Below, piece after piece: positions 43,360 to 52,434 of a stretch of DNA of 64,000 bases. Position 1 is the stretch's first letter. Each line of letters opens with the position of its first letter. The position numbers were made by a program, and so were the translations under genes. Origin of the DNA: Deltaproteobacteria bacterium (GTDB lineage Bacteria; Myxococcota; Myxococcia; Myxococcales; Anaeromyxobacteraceae); assembly GCA_016214955.1 (NCBI GenBank), contig JACRMN010000024.1:62001-126000 (forward strand), read 5' to 3'. Under the pieces are notes generated by a model. That model had not been told where the DNA came from. It made no database searches and worked only from the letters and a program-made list of their open reading frames with translations.

Positions 43360-44841
43360 GTGCGCCCCAGCCTCCTCCGCGGCACGCTGCCCGCCCTGGC
43401 GCTGGCCTGTGGCTGCGCCGCGAGCCCTCTGCTCCCCGAGCGGCCCTCCGATCCGGTCGAGGCGCGGATGGCCACGGCCGTCGAGAAGACCCTCTTCGCC
43501 GTGCCGATGGCCGACGAGCGGGAGGCCACGGTCCGCGCCTACCTGGAAGGCGGACTCTCCGCCCTCGCGGTCCGCGACCCGGTGCTCCGCGTCGCCGTTC
43601 TGGACCGGGCCATCCGGGTCGGCGGTCCCGGCGGCGAGCACTCGCCGATCCCCCTGCCCGGGGGCTGGGAGGAGGGCGCCGATCGGCTGCGCGGCGAGAT
43701 CGCGCTCGCGGTGGCGCGCGCCGTCGGCGAGCTCCGGCGCCGGTCGCCGGCCCTGGCCGCGCTGCCTCCCGGCACCGTCGAGGAGCTCTTTTTGCGCGGG
43801 GCGCTGGGCCGGATCGATCCCGAGGGGCTCGTCCACCGCGCGCGCGACCTGCCTCCTCCCGCCGCGCGGCCCGCCGGATCCGTGGGCCTCGTGCTCCACG
43901 CGACCCCCGCCGGGGCCGAGGTGATCGGGGTGCTGGCGGGAAGCCCGGCCGACGAGGCCGGCATCGAGCGGGGCGCGCTGTTGCTGGCCGTCGACGGCCG
44001 GAGCACGGCCGGCCTTCCCGCGCCGGCGGTGGAGGCGCGCCTGCAGGGCGAGCTGGGCTCGCGGGTGCAGCTCGAGGTGCGCGGCCGGACCGGCCGCCGG
44101 GCGCTGGAGCTCTCGCGCCGGCGGGTGGTGCCCGTCCTGGGCCGGCCGGAGCGGCTGGGGGCGGGCCTTGTCTGGCTGCGGCCCCACGGCCTCGCCGGCG
44201 GCCTCGGCCGGGTGCTGCTCCAGGCGGTGCGCGACGCCGCCGGAGCCGGCGCGGTGCTGGACCTGCGCGGCAATCCCGGGGGCCCGCCAGCGGTCGTCGG
44301 CGAGGTGGCCGGGCTGTTCGTGGAGCGCGGCCGGCTCTACGCCGTCGCCGGACGCGACCCGGCCGTGGTCGAGAAGGCGGGCGGCGAGACGCCGCTGGCC
44401 CACCTGCCGCTGGTGGTGCTCGTGGACGAGGCGACGGCGGGGAGCGCCGAGCTGCTGGCCGCCTCCCTGCAGGACCACCGCCGCGCCGCCGTGGTCGGCA
44501 GCCGCACCGCCGGCCGCGGCGTGATCCAGGTGACCCATGAGCTCGGCCCCTCCCCGGACGACCTCCAGATCCGGGTGACTGCCGGGCGGCTGGCTCGCCC
44601 CGGGGGCGCGCGCATCCAGGGCGCGGGCGTGCAGCCGGACCTGTGCACCACCCACCCGCAGCCCTCCGGGTCGGACGGCGAGGAGCTCCCGCGACTGCTC
44701 GCCCTGCCGCGGGGGGACTGCCCGCGACGCCGCCTGGAGCCGCCGCCCGGCGGGCCGGACCGCGAGGTGGCGCTCGCCGCCTCCCTGCTGCGGTCGCCGG
44801 CGCTCCTCGAGCAGGCGCTGCGCCGGCCGCCGGCGCGCTAG
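43360..44841 (+). CDS. S41/PDZ peptidase-like lipoprotein with altered catalytic residues
   Basis: A 493-residue protein with a lipoprotein-like signal (ALACGCAAS). A PDZ domain lies at about 180-250 (VIGVLAGSPADEAGIERGALLLAVDG), then an S41 C-terminal-processing-peptidase fold (VLDLRGNPGG, VLVDEATAGSAELLAASLQDHRRAAVVGSRTAGRGVIQV). In active CtpA/Prc the Ser is at S-A-x-E and a Lys sits in GKG; here these read G-S-A-E and GRG, so both catalytic positions appear substituted. It may be a binding or scaffold protein. Start GTG 43360, 18 bp after the pseudokinase gene. Confidence 0.75.
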   Translation: MRPSLLRGTLPALALACGCAASPLLPERPSDPVEARMATAVEKTLFAVPMADEREATVRAYLEGGLSALAVRDPVLRVAVLDRAIRVGGPGGEHSPIPLPGGWEEGADRLRGEIALAVARAVGELRRRSPALAALPPGTVEELFLRGALGRIDPEGLVHRARDLPPPAARPAGSVGLVLHATPAGAEVIGVLAGSPADEAGIERGALLLAVDGRSTAGLPAPAVEARLQGELGSRVQLEVRGRTGRRALELSRRRVVPVLGRPERLGAGLVWLRPHGLAGGLGRVLLQAVRDAAGAGAVLDLRGNPGGPPAVVGEVAGLFVERGRLYAVAGRDPAVVEKAGGETPLAHLPLVVLVDEATAGSAELLAASLQDHRRAAVVGSRTAGRGVIQVTHELGPSPDDLQIRVTAGRLARPGGARIQGAGVQPDLCTTHPQPSGSDGEELPRLLALPRGDCPRRRLEPPPGGPDREVALAASLLRSPALLEQALRRPPAR

Positions 44842-44877
44842 CGGGCCCTCCCCGGGACCCCCGCGCCGGTGGGCCCG
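44842..44877 (+). terminator. Possible terminator after the S41-like gene
   Basis: CGGGCCC (44842-44848) and GGGCCCG (44871-44877) can pair as a 7-bp stem with an inner CCCGGG/CCGG structure. No T-run. It lies between two operons and could separate them. Confidence 0.3.
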
Positions 44878-44918
44878 ATGGTATCGTCGCGCCTCTCGAC
44901 GACGCACCCGGAGGACGC

Positions 44919-46136
44919 ATGAAGACCCGCCTCGCGGCGCTCGCCCCCCTGACCCTGGCCGTGCTGCTCGCCCTCCCGGGGCCGGCGAGGGCCGCGGCCC
45001 GCTACCACATCGGCGTCATCACCGGCACGGTCTCCCAGTCGGAGGACGACCTGCGGGGCGCCGAGGCGCTCATCGCCGAGTACGGCGACGTGAAGGGCGG
45101 GGGGATGATCCAGCACCTCACCTATCCCGACAACTTCATGACCGAGCAGGAGACCACCATCTCCCAGATCGCGTCGTTGGCCAACGACCCGCTGATGAAG
45201 GCCATCGTCATGAACCAGGCGGTGCCCGGGGCCACCGAGGGGTTCCGCCGGGTGCGCGAGGCCCGCCCCGACATCCTGCTGCTGGCCGGCGTGCCCCAGG
45301 AAGACCCGCTCGTCATCTCCTCGGTGGCCGACCTGGTGATGCGCAACGACTTCGTCTCCGCCGGCTACCGGGTGGTCTGGACCGCCAAGCAGCTCGGGGC
45401 CAGGACCTTCGTCCACATCTCCTTCCCGCGTCACATGAGCGTCGAGACCCTGACCCGCCGCCGGATGATCATGGAGCAGGCGGCCCGCGACCTGGGCCTC
45501 ACCTTCGTCTTCGAGACCGCACCCGACCCGACCAGCGACGTGGGCGTCGTCGGCGCCCAGCAGTTCATGCTGGAGAAGGTGCCCCAGTGGGTGCGGAAGT
45601 ACGGCAAGGAGACCGCCTTCTACGCCACCAACGACGCCCACACCGAGCCGCTCATCAAGCAGGTGGTGGAGCACGGCGGCATCTTCGTGGAGGCCAGCCT
45701 CCCCTCCCCGCTCCTCGGCTACCCCGGGGCCCTGGGAATCGACCTCAAGGCCGAGAAGGGCAACTTCCCCGCCATCCTCAAGAAGGTGGAGGCGGCGGTG
45801 GTGAAGAAGGGCGGCACGGGGCGGCTCGGCACCTGGGCCTACTCCTTCGGCTACTGCGCCACCGCCGGCATGGGCCAGCACGCCATCAACGTCCTCGACG
45901 GCAAGTCCAAGATGACCAGCATGACCGACCTCTTCCAGGCCTTCGGCAAGTACACCCCGGGCTCGCGCTGGGGCGGCGCCTGGTACGTGGACGCCTCCAC
46001 CGGCGTCCGGCTGAAGAACTTCGCCCTGCTGCTCCAGGACACCTACGTCTTCGGACGCGGATTCATGAAATCGGCGGAGATCGACGTCCCCGAGAAGTAC
46101 CTGAAGATCCAGTCGGGCCTGCGGAAGAGGCCCTAG
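44919..46136 (+). CDS. DUF3798-like ABC transporter substrate-binding protein
   Basis: A 405-residue exported protein with a signal peptide (LTLAVLLALPGPARA). The mature part starts YHIGVITGTVSQSEDDLRGAEALI and contains FYATNDAHTEPLIKQVVEHGGIFVEA, the two-lobe alternation seen in type I periplasmic binding proteins. From memory it fits DUF3798, which is uncharacterised. Its position directly before an RbsA-like ATPase and two permeases makes it the binding protein of that importer. GGAGG lies 8 nt before the ATG. Ligand unknown; a nucleoside or sugar is likely from the ATPase and permease types. Confidence 0.78.
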   Translation: MKTRLAALAPLTLAVLLALPGPARAAARYHIGVITGTVSQSEDDLRGAEALIAEYGDVKGGGMIQHLTYPDNFMTEQETTISQIASLANDPLMKAIVMNQAVPGATEGFRRVREARPDILLLAGVPQEDPLVISSVADLVMRNDFVSAGYRVVWTAKQLGARTFVHISFPRHMSVETLTRRRMIMEQAARDLGLTFVFETAPDPTSDVGVVGAQQFMLEKVPQWVRKYGKETAFYATNDAHTEPLIKQVVEHGGIFVEASLPSPLLGYPGALGIDLKAEKGNFPAILKKVEAAVVKKGGTGRLGTWAYSFGYCATAGMGQHAINVLDGKSKMTSMTDLFQAFGKYTPGSRWGGAWYVDASTGVRLKNFALLLQDTYVFGRGFMKSAEIDVPEKYLKIQSGLRKRP

Positions 46137-46154
46137 GCGGGAGCGGGCTCCGAC

Positions 46155-47762
46155 ATGGTGGGCGGCGCGCCGGCACTCCGGCTGCGGGGGATCGGCAAGT
46201 CCTTCGGCGAATCCCGGGTCCTCGAGGACGTCTCCCTCGAGGTGGCCCCGGGCGAGGTGGTCGGGCTCGTCGGCGAGAACGGCGCCGGCAAGTCCACGCT
46301 GATGCGCATCCTCTTCGGCATGCCGATCATCCGGGAGACCGGCGGCTACCAGGGCTCGGTCGAGGTGGCCGGCCAGGAGGTGCGCTTCCGCTCCCCCTTC
46401 GACGCCCTCGACGCCGGCATCGGCATGGTCCACCAGGAGTTCTCGCTCCTGCCCGGCTTCACCGCCGCCGAGAACATCCTCCTCAACCGCGAGCCGCTGC
46501 GCCGCTCGGCCCTCGACGAGGTCTTCGGCGAGCGGCTCTCGCTCCTCGACCGGGCCGCCATGGAGGCCCGGGCCCGGCGCTCCATCGAGCGGCTGGGCGT
46601 GCCGCTCGACCCGGCCATGCTGGTCAAGGAGATGCCGGTGGGCCACCGGCAGTTCACCGAGATCGCCCGCGAGCTCGGGCGCGAGGGACTCCGGCTGCTG
46701 GTGCTCGACGAGCCCACCGCCGTGCTCACCGAGAGCGAGGCCGCCACCCTGCTCGGCCGGCTGCGGGCTCTGGCCGCCGAGGGCGTGGCCATGATCTTCA
46801 TCTCCCACCGGCTCGGCGAGGTGCTCTCGCTCTGCCAGCGGGTGGCGGTGCTGCGCGACGGGCGGCTGGTGCAGGACCTGCCGGCCGGGCGCACCTCGGT
46901 GCGCGGGCTGGCGGCGGCCATGGTGGGCCGGGAGATGGCGGCCGCCACCGGCGCCGAGCCCCGGACCTTCCCCGCCGGCGAGCCGCTGCTCGAGGTCGAG
47001 GGGCTGTGGGTGGACATGCCGGGCGAGACGGTGCGCGACGCCACCTTCTCGGTGGCCCGCGGCGAGATCCTGGGCATCGGGGGACTCGCCGGCCAGGGCA
47101 AGCTCGGCATCCCCAACGGCCTCATGGGGCTGCACCCGGCGGGCGGGCGGGTGCGCTACCGCGGCCGGCCGCTGCCCCTGGGCGAGCCGCGGGCGGCGCT
47201 AGAGGCCGGGCTGGCCTTCGTCTCCGAGGACCGGCGCGGGGTGGGCCTGCTGCTCGACGAGGGCATCGACTGGAACGTCGCCTTCGGGGCCATGCAGGTG
47301 CAGGGCGCCTGCCTGCGCCCGCTCCTCGGCGGCCTCCTGCAGTGGCGGTCCGACGCCGCCATGGCGTCGCTCGCCGCCGGGTACGTGAAGGAGCTGGAGA
47401 TCCGCTGCACCGGCGTGCGCCAGAAGGCCGGGACGCTCTCGGGGGGCAACCAGCAGAAGGTGTGCCTGGCGCGGGCCTTCGCCCTCTCGCCGGAGCTGCT
47501 CCTGGTGGCCGAGCCGACCCGCGGGATCGACGTGGGAGCCAAGGAGCTGGTGCTGGCGGCGCTCCGGCGGCTCAACCGCGAGCGGGGCACCACCATCGTG
47601 GTCGTCTCCTCGGAGCTCCACGAGCTGCGGTCGCTGTGCGACCGCATCGCCATCGTCTACGAGGGGCGCATCGCCGGCCACCTGCCGGCCTCCGCCGCGC
47701 TGGAGGAGCTGGGACTGCTCATGGCCGGGGCCGCCACGGCCCCGCCGCCGGAGGCCCGGTGA
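46155..47762 (+). CDS. RbsA/BmpA-type ABC transporter, double ATP-binding protein
   Basis: A 535-residue fused ATPase with two nucleotide-binding domains. The first has an intact Walker A (GENGAGKST), Walker B (LLVLDEPTAVL) and a degenerate signature (PVGHRQFTEIAREL). The second has a degenerate Walker A (GLAGQGKLGI) but a good signature (LSGGNQQKVCLARAF), LLVAEPTRGIDVGAKE and an H-loop replaced by Ser in VVVSSELHEL. This asymmetry is normal for sugar and nucleoside importers. 18 bp after the binding-protein gene; overlaps the first permease by 4 bp. Confidence 0.93.
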   Translation: MVGGAPALRLRGIGKSFGESRVLEDVSLEVAPGEVVGLVGENGAGKSTLMRILFGMPIIRETGGYQGSVEVAGQEVRFRSPFDALDAGIGMVHQEFSLLPGFTAAENILLNREPLRRSALDEVFGERLSLLDRAAMEARARRSIERLGVPLDPAMLVKEMPVGHRQFTEIARELGREGLRLLVLDEPTAVLTESEAATLLGRLRALAAEGVAMIFISHRLGEVLSLCQRVAVLRDGRLVQDLPAGRTSVRGLAAAMVGREMAAATGAEPRTFPAGEPLLEVEGLWVDMPGETVRDATFSVARGEILGIGGLAGQGKLGIPNGLMGLHPAGGRVRYRGRPLPLGEPRAALEAGLAFVSEDRRGVGLLLDEGIDWNVAFGAMQVQGACLRPLLGGLLQWRSDAAMASLAAGYVKELEIRCTGVRQKAGTLSGGNQQKVCLARAFALSPELLLVAEPTRGIDVGAKELVLAALRRLNRERGTTIVVVSSELHELRSLCDRIAIVYEGRIAGHLPASAALEELGLLMAGAATAPPPEAR

Positions 47763-48802
47763 GCGGCGCCCGCAGGCTGCTGGCCGAGTTCGGCCTGCCC
47801 CGGGTGATCATCGCCCTGTTCCTCCTCGGTCTCTTCGCCGCCGCGCCGCTCGTGGGCGTGAGCCTGGCCGCCTCGCTCTCCGACACCGTGGTGCGCTTCG
47901 GGATGAACGGCATCCTGGTGCTGGCGCTGGTGCCGATGATCCAGTCGGGCTGCGGCCTGAACTTCGGCCTGCCGCTCGGCGTCCTGGCCGGCCTGCTGGG
48001 CGCCACGCTCAGCATCGAGATCGGCCTCACCGGCCCCGGCGGCTTCGCGGCTGCCGCCGGCATCTCCCTGGGCTTCGCCGCCCTCTTCGGCCTGGGCTAC
48101 GGCGTGCTGCTCAACCGGGTGAAGGGCGGCGAGATGATGATCGCCACCTACGTGGGCTTCGCCTCGGTGATGTTCATGTGCATGGCCTGGCTGGTGCTCC
48201 CCTACCGGAGCCCGACCATGATCTGGGGCTTCGGGGGCGAGGGGCTGCGGACCACCATCTCGGTGGAGGGCTTCTGGCTCCGCGTCCTCGACGACTTCCT
48301 CTCGGTGCGCATCGGCGAGGAGTTCCGCTTCCCCACCGGGCTGCTGCTGGCCTTCGGGGCCGCGGCCGCGCTGGTGTGGGGGTTCTTCCGGCTCCGGGTG
48401 GGCACGGCCATGACCGCCGCGGGCCAGAACCCCGTCTACGCCCGGGCGGCGGGCGTGGACGTGGACCGGATGCGCACCCTCTCGGTGGTCCTCTCCACCA
48501 TGCTGGGGGCGCTGGGCATCCTGGCCTTCCAGCAGAGCTTCGGCTTCATCCAGCTCTACCAGGGGCCGTTCTACATGGCCTTCCCGGCGGTGGCCGCCAT
48601 CCTCATCGGCGGGGCCAGCGTCAGCCGGGCCAGCCTGGTCCACGTGCTGGTGGGCACCTTCCTGTTCCAGGGCATCCTCACCATGACCCCGTCGGTCATC
48701 AACTCGGTGGTCAAGGCCGACATGTCCGACGTCGTCCGGGTCATCGTCTCCAACGGGATGATCCTCTACGCGCTGACCCGTCGCCCGGCGGAGGGACGAT
48801 GA
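47759..48802 (+). CDS. Sugar/nucleoside-type ABC permease, subunit 1
   Basis: A 347-residue membrane protein of the BPD_transp_2 family (RbsC, YufP and related), with about 8-10 hydrophobic helices. Family segments: LVPMIQSGCGLNFGLPLGVLAGLLG, GTAMTAAGQNPVYARAAGVDVDRM (coupling-helix region) and AILIGGASVSRASLVHVLVG. The GTG start overlaps the ATPase stop by 4 bp and its stop overlaps the second permease start by 4 bp (ATGA), so the set is translationally coupled. The Cys in QSGCGLNFG is notable in the membrane segment. Confidence 0.9.
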   Translation: MSGARRLLAEFGLPRVIIALFLLGLFAAAPLVGVSLAASLSDTVVRFGMNGILVLALVPMIQSGCGLNFGLPLGVLAGLLGATLSIEIGLTGPGGFAAAAGISLGFAALFGLGYGVLLNRVKGGEMMIATYVGFASVMFMCMAWLVLPYRSPTMIWGFGGEGLRTTISVEGFWLRVLDDFLSVRIGEEFRFPTGLLLAFGAAAALVWGFFRLRVGTAMTAAGQNPVYARAAGVDVDRMRTLSVVLSTMLGALGILAFQQSFGFIQLYQGPFYMAFPAVAAILIGGASVSRASLVHVLVGTFLFQGILTMTPSVINSVVKADMSDVVRVIVSNGMILYALTRRPAEGR

Positions 48803-49890
48803 ACCGCCTGCGCCGGCTCCTGGCCGAGAACGCGGTGGTGCTGCTCTTCGCGGCCCTCATCGCCGCCGCCATCCCGCTCTCCGGAGCGCCGCCGCTCTAC
48901 CTGCTCCAGGAGGTGCTGACGCGCCTGGGGCGCAACGCGGTGCTGGTGCTCTCGCTCCTGCTGCCGGTGATGGCCGGCATGGGGCTCAACTTCGGCATGG
49001 TGCTGGGCGCCATGGCCGGGCAGATCGGCCTCATCCTGGTGACCGACTGGGCCATCGTGGGCCTCCCGGGCCTGACGCTGGCGGCCATGCTGGCCACGCC
49101 GGTGGCGGTGCTGCTCGGCTGGCTCTGCGGCGCGGTGCTCAACAGGGCCAAGGGCCGGGAGATGGTCACCGGGTACATCCTGGGCTTCTTCGTGAACGGC
49201 CTCTACCAGCTGGTGGTGCTCTACGCCATGGGGAGCCTGATCCCCATGCTCAACCCGGAGCTGGTGCTCTCCCGCGGCTACGGCGTGCGCAACGTCATCA
49301 ACCTCACCGGCGTGCGCCAGGTGCTCGACCGGCTGGTGCCGGCGCGCATCGGCGGCATCCAGCTCCCGGTGTTCACCTACGCCCTCATCGCCGCCATGTG
49401 CCTCTTCGTGGTCTGGTTCCGGCGCACCAAGCTGGGCCAGGACATGCGTGCGGTGGGGCAGGACCGGGCGGTGGCCGACGCCGCCGGCATCCCCGTGGAG
49501 CGGACCCGCATCCTGGCGATCGTGCTCTCCACGCTGCTGGCCTGCTACGGCCAGATCGTCTTCCTGCAGAACCTGGGCACCCTCAACACCTACAACTCCC
49601 ACGAGCAGGCCGGCATGTTCTCCATCGCCGCCCTGCTCATCGGCGGCGCCTCGGTGACCCGCGCCTCCATCCCCAACGTGCTGGTGGGCGTGGTGCTCTT
49701 CCACCTGCTGTTCATCGTCTCCCCCACCGCCGGCAAGAACCTGGTGGGCTCGGCCCAGCTCGGCGAGTACTTCCGGCAGTTCGTGAGCTACGGGGTCATC
49801 GCCGTGGCCCTGGTGCTCTACGCCTGGCGCAAGCAGGCGGGCGAGCAGCAGGCCCGCGCCGCCCTGCGGGGCCCGGGGGTGGGCACGTGA
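48799..49890 (+). CDS. Sugar/nucleoside-type ABC permease, subunit 2
   Basis: A 363-residue membrane protein paralogous to the preceding one. It keeps the same landmarks: LLPVMAGMGLNFGMVLGAMAGQ, GQDMRAVGQDRAVADAAGIPVERTR and ALLIGGASVTRASIPNVLVG. The two subunits probably form a heterodimeric channel, as in nucleoside (BmpA-linked) importers. ATGA overlap with subunit 1 on one side and with the small exported protein on the other (GTGA, 49887-49890). Confidence 0.9.
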   Translation: MNRLRRLLAENAVVLLFAALIAAAIPLSGAPPLYLLQEVLTRLGRNAVLVLSLLLPVMAGMGLNFGMVLGAMAGQIGLILVTDWAIVGLPGLTLAAMLATPVAVLLGWLCGAVLNRAKGREMVTGYILGFFVNGLYQLVVLYAMGSLIPMLNPELVLSRGYGVRNVINLTGVRQVLDRLVPARIGGIQLPVFTYALIAAMCLFVVWFRRTKLGQDMRAVGQDRAVADAAGIPVERTRILAIVLSTLLACYGQIVFLQNLGTLNTYNSHEQAGMFSIAALLIGGASVTRASIPNVLVGVVLFHLLFIVSPTAGKNLVGSAQLGEYFRQFVSYGVIAVALVLYAWRKQAGEQQARAALRGPGVGT

Positions 49891-50354
49891 GCCGGACCCG
49901 CCGCCGCGCGTTCCTGCGGGCCGCGCTCCTCGCCGGCGCGGTGGTGCTGGGGGCCTGGCTGGCGCGGACCGGCCGGGCCCATACCCTGTTCCTCGACAAT
50001 GCGGCGGTGACCCTCGGCGGGCAGGAGCACCCGGCTCCCGGCGCCGTCGAGGTGAGCCTCGACGGTGGCAAGCCGGAGGTGCTGGAGCAGGCGGAGCGGG
50101 CCATGCGCCAGGTGGTGGGGCCGGTGCACCGGCTGGCCATCGAGGTCCGCCAGGGGCCCGGCGGGCCGCGGCGCGTGGAGCGGGAGATCAGGCTGCCCTT
50201 CGGGTGGGACGCGGCGGTGGTCTCGCTCCCCGCGGCGCTGGCCGGCGCGCCGGCCGGGGCGGTGGTGACCCGCTGGCAGCCGCCGCCGCCCGAGGATGCC
50301 CCGGCCGAGCAGATGATCCAGCAGAAGGACGCCGACGTGCTGCCGCAGCGCTAG
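49887..50354 (+). CDS. Small exported protein in the ABC importer operon
   Basis: A 155-residue protein with an N-terminal signal or TM segment after a TRRRAF twin-Arg-like start ([21 protein letters not shown]), then a mature part beginning [16 protein letters not shown]. The Arg-Arg start raises a Tat route but the match is incomplete. No family is known to me. Its GTG overlaps the second permease stop by 4 bp, so it belongs to the importer. It could be an accessory subunit at the periplasmic face. The mature domain looks beta-rich. Confidence 0.65.
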   Translation: MSRTRRRAFLRAALLAGAVVLGAWLARTGRAHTLFLDNAAVTLGGQEHPAPGAVEVSLDGGKPEVLEQAERAMRQVVGPVHRLAIEVRQGPGGPRRVEREIRLPFGWDAAVVSLPAALAGAPAGAVVTRWQPPPPEDAPAEQMIQQKDADVLPQR

Positions 50355-50386
50355 CCGCCCGGCCGCCGCCGCGATAGGAGGAAGCC

Positions 50387-50779
50387 ATGAACGCCAGGCA
50401 GCGCAGCGCCCACCGGCAGAAGCTGCTGCGGCTCCGCGCGGCCACCCTGGCCGCCGACCCGGCCCGCATCGAGCCCAACCGCAGGGACCCGGTCAGCACC
50501 GGCGTGGCCGACGAGGACGCCCAGGCGCTCTCGGAGATGCTCCAGGTGCTGGCCTCGCAGCGCAACCGCGGCCAGGCGGAGATGCTGGGGCGCATCGACA
50601 GGGCGCTGGCCCGCCTGGCCGCCGAGCCCGACGACTTCGGCCTGTGCGAGGAGTGCGAGGAGCCCATCCCGCCGCGGCGGCTCGAGGTGATGCCCTGGGC
50701 GCTTCGCTGTGCCCCCTGCCAGGCCAGGACCGAGCCCAGGCTGGGCGTGCCGCGCCGCAAGATCACCGACTACCGCTGA
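50387..50779 (+). CDS. TraR/DksA-type zinc-finger protein
   Basis: A 130-residue protein: a helical N-terminal part with a possible coiled coil ([30 protein letters not shown]) and a C-terminal C4 zinc finger CEEC...CAPC ([28 protein letters not shown]). This is the DksA/TraR layout. Such proteins insert a coiled coil into the RNA-polymerase secondary channel and modulate transcription with ppGpp. The acidic tip of DksA (DxxDxA) is not obvious here (VADEDAQA may stand in). AGGAGG precedes the ATG. Confidence 0.88.
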   Translation: MNARQRSAHRQKLLRLRAATLAADPARIEPNRRDPVSTGVADEDAQALSEMLQVLASQRNRGQAEMLGRIDRALARLAAEPDDFGLCEECEEPIPPRRLEVMPWALRCAPCQARTEPRLGVPRRKITDYR

Positions 50780-50790
50780 AGGAGCCCGCC

Positions 50791-51177
50791 GTGCGCATCC
50801 TCCACACCATGATCCGCGTCGGAGACCTGGAGCGAAGCCTGGCCTTCTACACCCAGGTGCTGGGCATGAGGCTGCTGCGCCGCAAGGACTACCCCGACGG
50901 CCGCTTCACCCTGGCCTTCGTCGGCTACGGGCCCGAGAGCGAGGCGGCGGCGCTGGAGCTGACCCACAACTGGGACACGCCGGCCTACGAGCTCGGCAAC
51001 GGCTTCGGCCACGTGGCGCTGGAGGTGGACGACGCGGCCGCCGCCTGCGCCGAGATCAAGAAGCGCGGCGGCGTGGTGACCCGCGAGGCCGGCCCCATGA
51101 AGCACGGCACCACCGTCATCGCCTTCGTCCAGGATCCCGACGGCTACAAGATCGAGCTCATCCAGAAGAGCGCATGA
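50791..51177 (+). CDS. gloA: Lactoylglutathione lyase (glyoxalase I)
   Basis: A 128-residue enzyme of the vicinal-oxygen-chelate fold. Metal ligands and family segments are visible in order: [16 protein letters not shown] (His5), [10 protein letters not shown] (Glu), [11 protein letters not shown] (His), and [11 protein letters not shown] (Glu). The size matches bacterial nickel-type GlxI. It detoxifies methylglyoxal as its glutathione adduct. GTG start at 50791 with AAGGAG before it, only 11 bp after the TraR-like gene, and an ATGA overlap with the next gene. Confidence 0.93.
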   Translation: MRILHTMIRVGDLERSLAFYTQVLGMRLLRRKDYPDGRFTLAFVGYGPESEAAALELTHNWDTPAYELGNGFGHVALEVDDAAAACAEIKKRGGVVTREAGPMKHGTTVIAFVQDPDGYKIELIQKSA

Positions 51178-52337
51178 GCCGCAGGCCGGGACTGGTGGGC
51201 GGGCGCCGGGCGCTCCTCGCCGCCCTGCTGCTGCTGGGCCCGGCGACGGCGCGCGCCGGCCCCATCGCCTCCCGGCCCCTCGGGCTCTCCACCGGCGGCG
51301 CCTTCGGCAGCCTGTTCCTCGAGCCCACCGGCTCCGACGCCCGGGGCCTCCCGGGCGCCGAGCTGGAGATCTCCTGGTCGCTGGCCAACGACTGGGGCGC
51401 GCCGGTCCCGCTCCGCGCCGGCGCCCGGCGGATCTGGATCCAGACCGACGTGCAGACCGACTCCCTGGCGGTGCGCCTGCGGCTCCCCTGGGCGCAGCTC
51501 CTCGGCCAGCCTCCGGGCAGCCCCTGGGACCGGCTCTCCACGGCGGTGGAGGCCAGGCTGGTGCAGCACTGGGGCGGGTGGACAGACAGGCCCATCGAGA
51601 CCTGGCACGGCTGGGTCGGCTCCACCAACTTCGGGCGCGCCAGCTTCGAGCGGGACCGGGTGCGGGTGCTGGCCCTGGATCTCGAGACCGGCCGCGGGCT
51701 CCGGCTGGAGGACCCGCGCCTCTCGCCCGGCGACCTGGTGCTGCGCACCCAGCTGCTCCTGGCCCAGGGCGGTCGGAGTCCCCTCGGTGCCGACCTGGCC
51801 CGCTGGGGCCTCTCGGCCCGGCTCGACGCCAAGGTGCCGATCGGCAGGCCGTCGACGCTTGGCGGCTCCGGCGGCTGGGACGCCGGCGCGGCGCTGCTCA
51901 CCACCGCCGAGCTCCTGCCCGGCCTCACGCTCCACGCCCTGGCCGGCGCGACGCTGATCTCACCCCTCCCCGCCTCCCTCCCGCTCCCCGTCCAGCCGCT
52001 GCGCCTCTTCGGCGAGCTCTCGCTGGCGATGCAGCTCGGCCCCTGGGCGCTCCTGCTCGAGGGCCGGGTCTCCGGCCCCATCGCCCGCGACCTGTCCCCG
52101 CTCCCGGAGGTGTCGCCGTTCCAGGTCGAGGCCTCCGCCTACTACGGCCTGGCGCTCGCCGCGAGCCGCGTCGGCTTCGGCCTGCGCAGGGGCGCCGTCA
52201 CCTTCTGGCTCTCGGAGGACTGGTCCCTGGGCGCCGCGCCGCGCGCCACCGGCGCCAGCAACTGGTTCTACAACTCCAACGCCCCCGACCTGGCGCTGGG
52301 GCTCCAGTGGACCGTCCCGCTCGGAGCGGGCCGCTGA
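51174..52337 (+). CDS. DUF3187-like exported protein
   Basis: A 387-residue protein with a signal peptide ([18 protein letters not shown]). The mature part is Gly-, Leu- and Arg-rich with regular strands and ends [21 protein letters not shown], which resembles uncharacterised DUF3187 outer-membrane proteins (the match is from memory). Likely an outer-membrane beta barrel. Its ATG overlaps the gloA stop by 4 bp, so it is in the same operon, though a functional link is not obvious. Confidence 0.6.
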   Translation: MSRRPGLVGGRRALLAALLLLGPATARAGPIASRPLGLSTGGAFGSLFLEPTGSDARGLPGAELEISWSLANDWGAPVPLRAGARRIWIQTDVQTDSLAVRLRLPWAQLLGQPPGSPWDRLSTAVEARLVQHWGGWTDRPIETWHGWVGSTNFGRASFERDRVRVLALDLETGRGLRLEDPRLSPGDLVLRTQLLLAQGGRSPLGADLARWGLSARLDAKVPIGRPSTLGGSGGWDAGAALLTTAELLPGLTLHALAGATLISPLPASLPLPVQPLRLFGELSLAMQLGPWALLLEGRVSGPIARDLSPLPEVSPFQVEASAYYGLALAASRVGFGLRRGAVTFWLSEDWSLGAAPRATGASNWFYNSNAPDLALGLQWTVPLGAGR

Positions 52338-52394
52338 CCCAGCCGGGTGCGCCCTTGCCGGGCGATCCCCGCGCCCTTAGAACATGCCACTCGC

Positions 52395-52413
52395 GCCGGC
52401 CGTGAAGGCCGGC
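52395..52413 (+). promoter_or_regulatory. Hairpin in the 5' leader of the DoxX gene
   Basis: A perfect 7-bp stem GCCGGCC (52395-52401) and GGCCGGC (52407-52413) with loop GTGAA lies 9 nt before the Shine-Dalgarno GGAGG of the gene at 52435. It could also end read-through from the gene upstream. No T-run. Confidence 0.35.
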
Positions 52414-52434
52414 CGCACGCGCGGAGGAACGGCC

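Noticed and set aside
42504-44540. Plus- and minus-strand frames overlapping the pseudokinase and S41-like genes
   Set aside because: Composition is Arg/Pro/Ala-rich with no motif; the in-frame genes have recognisable domains and ribosome sites.
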